Source: an uncultured Bacilli bacterium (lineage in GTDB: Bacteria; Bacillota_I; Bacilli_A; ML615J-28; CAG-313). From it: a stretch of 7,142 bases of DNA. The position numbers were made by a program, and so were the translations under genes. A model generated the notes under the pieces. It was not told the DNA's origin. It saw only the letters and a list, made by a program, of their open reading frames with translations, and searched no databases. Numbering within the stretch: the first letter of the stretch is position 1; the number at the start of each line of letters is the position of its first letter. This document shows, piece by piece, positions 5,617 through 7,142 of the stretch. The stretch covers positions 1-7,142 of the forward strand of contig CAJGCS010000050.1 of NCBI GenBank assembly GCA_904501965.1. The letters run 5' to 3'.

Positions 5617-6753
5617 ATGAAAAATAAAAAACCAATAAAGCTTAAAATACTTCCTTTTTGTATAGCTATTTTAATGGTATTATTAATTACAGGAGGTATT
5701 GGTGCTTATACATCTTTATCTTGGGTTGATACAAAACTTGATTTCTTAGATGGTTTCTTCGCCCTTGAAAATAATAAAGACATTCAAACTACAGATTATA
5801 TCAAAAAAACACTTGAATTAAGAAGCGATAGATATGCTGATGCAAGTGAATTTATTGATTTAAAATTCAGAGATCCTGAAACAAACGAAGAATATTCTGA
5901 AAATTCTTTAAACGGAAGCACATACAAAAACGGTGTAATGGATTTAAATGGTTACTTCAAAGTTTACTTAACTGCTGAAGTGAATGAATCAGAAAACACT
6001 AATGGTTCTCTTGAAGTTATTTATAGATTTAATTTCTTCAATGTTGATTATACAAAGATTGGTACAGAAGCTCTTGAAGATATTTCAAATTGTAATCTTG
6101 CAGTTGTATATGTAGACGGAACTGAACTTGCAGATAGTCAAGAAGAAACAGACCACAAAGAAGATTTAAAAGGTGAAGCTGCTCTTAACTATACACTAGA
6201 AAATGTAACTGCTGCTGGTTATGAAGCAATAGGTTTATTACAACATCAATTCCCTTATTCACTTAACGGTAAAGATTATTCTAAAGATAGTAAAGTGTTT
6301 GATAGAAACGCTGTCGTTGGCGATAAAGAAGCAACAGCTGTTATTCTACAATCTTCATTTATCCAATATGGTAACTCTGTTTATGGCGGAGAAGATAGCC
6401 GTATAGATTTTGATAAAGAAATTGGTGATTCTGCAACATTTGCAATCGTGTTAACAGAAGTTGATGAAAATGGTTCTTATAAAGTAAAGAAAGTTTTACT
6501 TGAAGGAACAATGGAAAACATTATTCATAGTGCTGATTTAAGCAATGCAGAAACAAAAGAAGAAGCATTAAGACACTTCCATAAAGGTTATGGAGATAAA
6601 TTCTATGCACATCCTGAATTCTTAAAATATTCTTGGAAAAATATTGTTTTATTTACAGGTATCGCATTTGTAATTTCATCAGTTCTTGCAGTATTATTCT
6701 ACATGATTTGGGTTGACGATAAACAAAAAGCAGCACCAAAAGCAAAAAAATAA
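5617..6753 (+). CDS. unknown protein with a membrane segment at each end and a large outer domain
   Basis: I do not recognise this 378-aa protein. The N-terminus is short and Lys-rich (MKNKKPIKLK), followed by a hydrophobic span at about 11-33. Residues about 34-340 are polar, acidic and rich in Asn, Asp, Glu and Tyr, with alternating stretches that look like beta strands (for example GYFKVYLTAEV at 112-122 and SLEVIYRFNFF at 131-141). A second hydrophobic span lies at about 342-365, and the tail DDKQKAAPKAKK is basic. By the positive-inside rule both ends are cytoplasmic and the central domain is outside. There is no lipobox: Cys15 sits in the first span without the motif. Cysteines are almost absent outside (Cys159 only). 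The gene stands alone with its own promoter, ribosome site and terminator, between housekeeping genes read the other way. Sensor, envelope-scaffold or secretion roles are possible, but nothing here decides among them. Confidence 0.85.
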   Translation: MKNKKPIKLKILPFCIAILMVLLITGGIGAYTSLSWVDTKLDFLDGFFALENNKDIQTTDYIKKTLELRSDRYADASEFIDLKFRDPETNEEYSENSLNGSTYKNGVMDLNGYFKVYLTAEVNESENTNGSLEVIYRFNFFNVDYTKIGTEALEDISNCNLAVVYVDGTELADSQEETDHKEDLKGEAALNYTLENVTAAGYEAIGLLQHQFPYSLNGKDYSKDSKVFDRNAVVGDKEATAVILQSSFIQYGNSVYGGEDSRIDFDKEIGDSATFAIVLTEVDENGSYKVKKVLLEGTMENIIHSADLSNAETKEEALRHFHKGYGDKFYAHPEFLKYSWKNIVLFTGIAFVISSVLAVLFYMIWVDDKQKAAPKAKK

Positions 6754-6761
6754 ACAAACAA

Positions 6762-6797
6762 AAACCACTAACAAAAAAGTTAGTGGTTTATTTTTTT
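6762..6797. terminator. bidirectional intrinsic terminator between convergent genes
   Basis: Perfect 11-bp stem, AAACCACTAAC (6762-6772) with GTTAGTGGTTT (6779-6789), and a 6-nt loop of A (T on the other strand). On the plus strand the stem is followed by A and seven T (6791-6797), ending the 5617 transcript 8 nt after its stop codon. On the minus strand the stem runs into TTGTTTGTTTATTTTTTT, so the same hairpin can end asnS transcription. Confidence 0.88.
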
Positions 6798-6800
6798 ATT

Positions 6801-7142
6801 TTAGAATTCACAATTTCTTGGAGTTCTTGGGAATGGTATTGCATCTCTGATATTTTCAATACCTGTAACATACATGATTAAACGTTCAAACCCAAGACCG
6901 AAACCTGCATGTTTTACACCGCCATATCTTCTTAAGTCTAAATACCAATCAAGCGGTTCTGTTTGCATTTTTAATTCTTGCATTCTAGCTAGTAATAAAT
7001 CAAGTCTTTCTTCTCTTTGAGAACCACCTACAAGTTCGCCTGCACCAGGTACAAGTAAGTCTACTGCAGCTACAGTTTTATTATCATCATTTAATCTCAT
7101 ATAGAAAGCTTTAATATCTTTTGGCCAGTTTGTAACAAATAC
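6801..7142 (-). CDS. asnS: asparaginyl-tRNA synthetase, C-terminal part (start beyond window)
   Basis: The frame is open from the right edge to the TAA at 6803-6801, giving the last 113 residues of a family of about 430-470 aa. AsnRS is a class II synthetase that joins asparagine to tRNA-Asn in the cytoplasm. The visible part is family-specific: [19 protein letters not shown] at its start, GGSQREER (39-46), [10 protein letters not shown], and class II motif 3 in [10 protein letters not shown] (78-87) with the ATP-binding arginine at 87. The end, [12 protein letters not shown], is the AsnRS-type C-terminus and sets it apart from AspRS. The internal ATG at 7100 is Met15 of the visible frame and not a start, because conserved AsnRS residues continue upstream of it to the edge. 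Its presence indicates direct tRNA-Asn charging, though an amidotransferase route elsewhere is not excluded. Confidence 0.95.
   Translation of the reverse strand, partial: VFVTNWPKDIKAFYMRLNDDNKTVAAVDLLVPGAGELVGGSQREERLDLLLARMQELKMQTEPLDWYLDLRRYGGVKHAGFGLGFERLIMYVTGIENIRDAIPFPRTPRNCEF

Noticed and set aside
7098..7100. ATG as start of a 99-aa protein
   Set aside because: Conserved AsnRS sequence ([14 protein letters not shown]) continues in frame upstream to the window edge, so this is an internal Met.

Overview
The window is AT-rich and looks like a chromosomal segment from a low-G+C Firmicutes lineage, probably an uncultured Bacilli/Erysipelotrichia/Mollicutes-adjacent organism. The reasons are the dnaX-ebfC-recR gene order typical of Firmicutes, strong AGGAGG ribosome binding sites, TGnTATAAT promoters, and a Firmicutes-style asparaginyl-tRNA synthetase. 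The standard genetic code fits: tryptophans are TGG and no gene needs TGA read-through. The taxonomic placement is an inference from these features, not a database result.

Layout from left to right. (1) Positions 1-1635, minus strand: a sugar-type ABC importer operon. The ATPase (MalK/UgpC/MsmK type) comes first and a MalF/UgpA-type permease follows 1 nt later and runs off the left edge. Its promoter at 1694-1722 carries a perfect 15-bp palindrome inside the -35/-10 spacer, a good candidate operator. (2) Positions 1840-5365, minus strand: the DNA replication/repair operon dnaX-ebfC-recR, with gaps of 4 nt and 1 nt. It has its own promoter (5393-5420) and ends in a hairpin terminator just after recR (1840-1867). 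DnaX is unusually large (about 860 aa) because of a roughly 330-residue acidic, coiled-coil-like linker between the clamp-loader core and the C-terminal tau-type domain. (3) Positions 5366-5616: a very AT-rich divergent intergenic region (26 G/C in 180 nt over 5401-5580). It holds two divergent promoters and a perfect 10-bp-arm inverted repeat. (4) Positions 5617-6753, plus strand: an unrecognised protein with one membrane segment at each end and a roughly 300-residue domain predicted to lie outside the cell. It is monocistronic, with a strong promoter, ribosome binding site and terminator. (5) Positions 6801-7142, minus strand: the C-terminal 113 residues of asparaginyl-tRNA synthetase (asnS), convergent with the unknown gene and sharing a bidirectional terminator with it.

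Most of the window is housekeeping. The parts most worth follow-up are the unknown two-anchor surface protein, the DnaX linker, and the palindrome cluster in the ABC importer promoter. I see no mobile element, CRISPR array, tRNA or rRNA.
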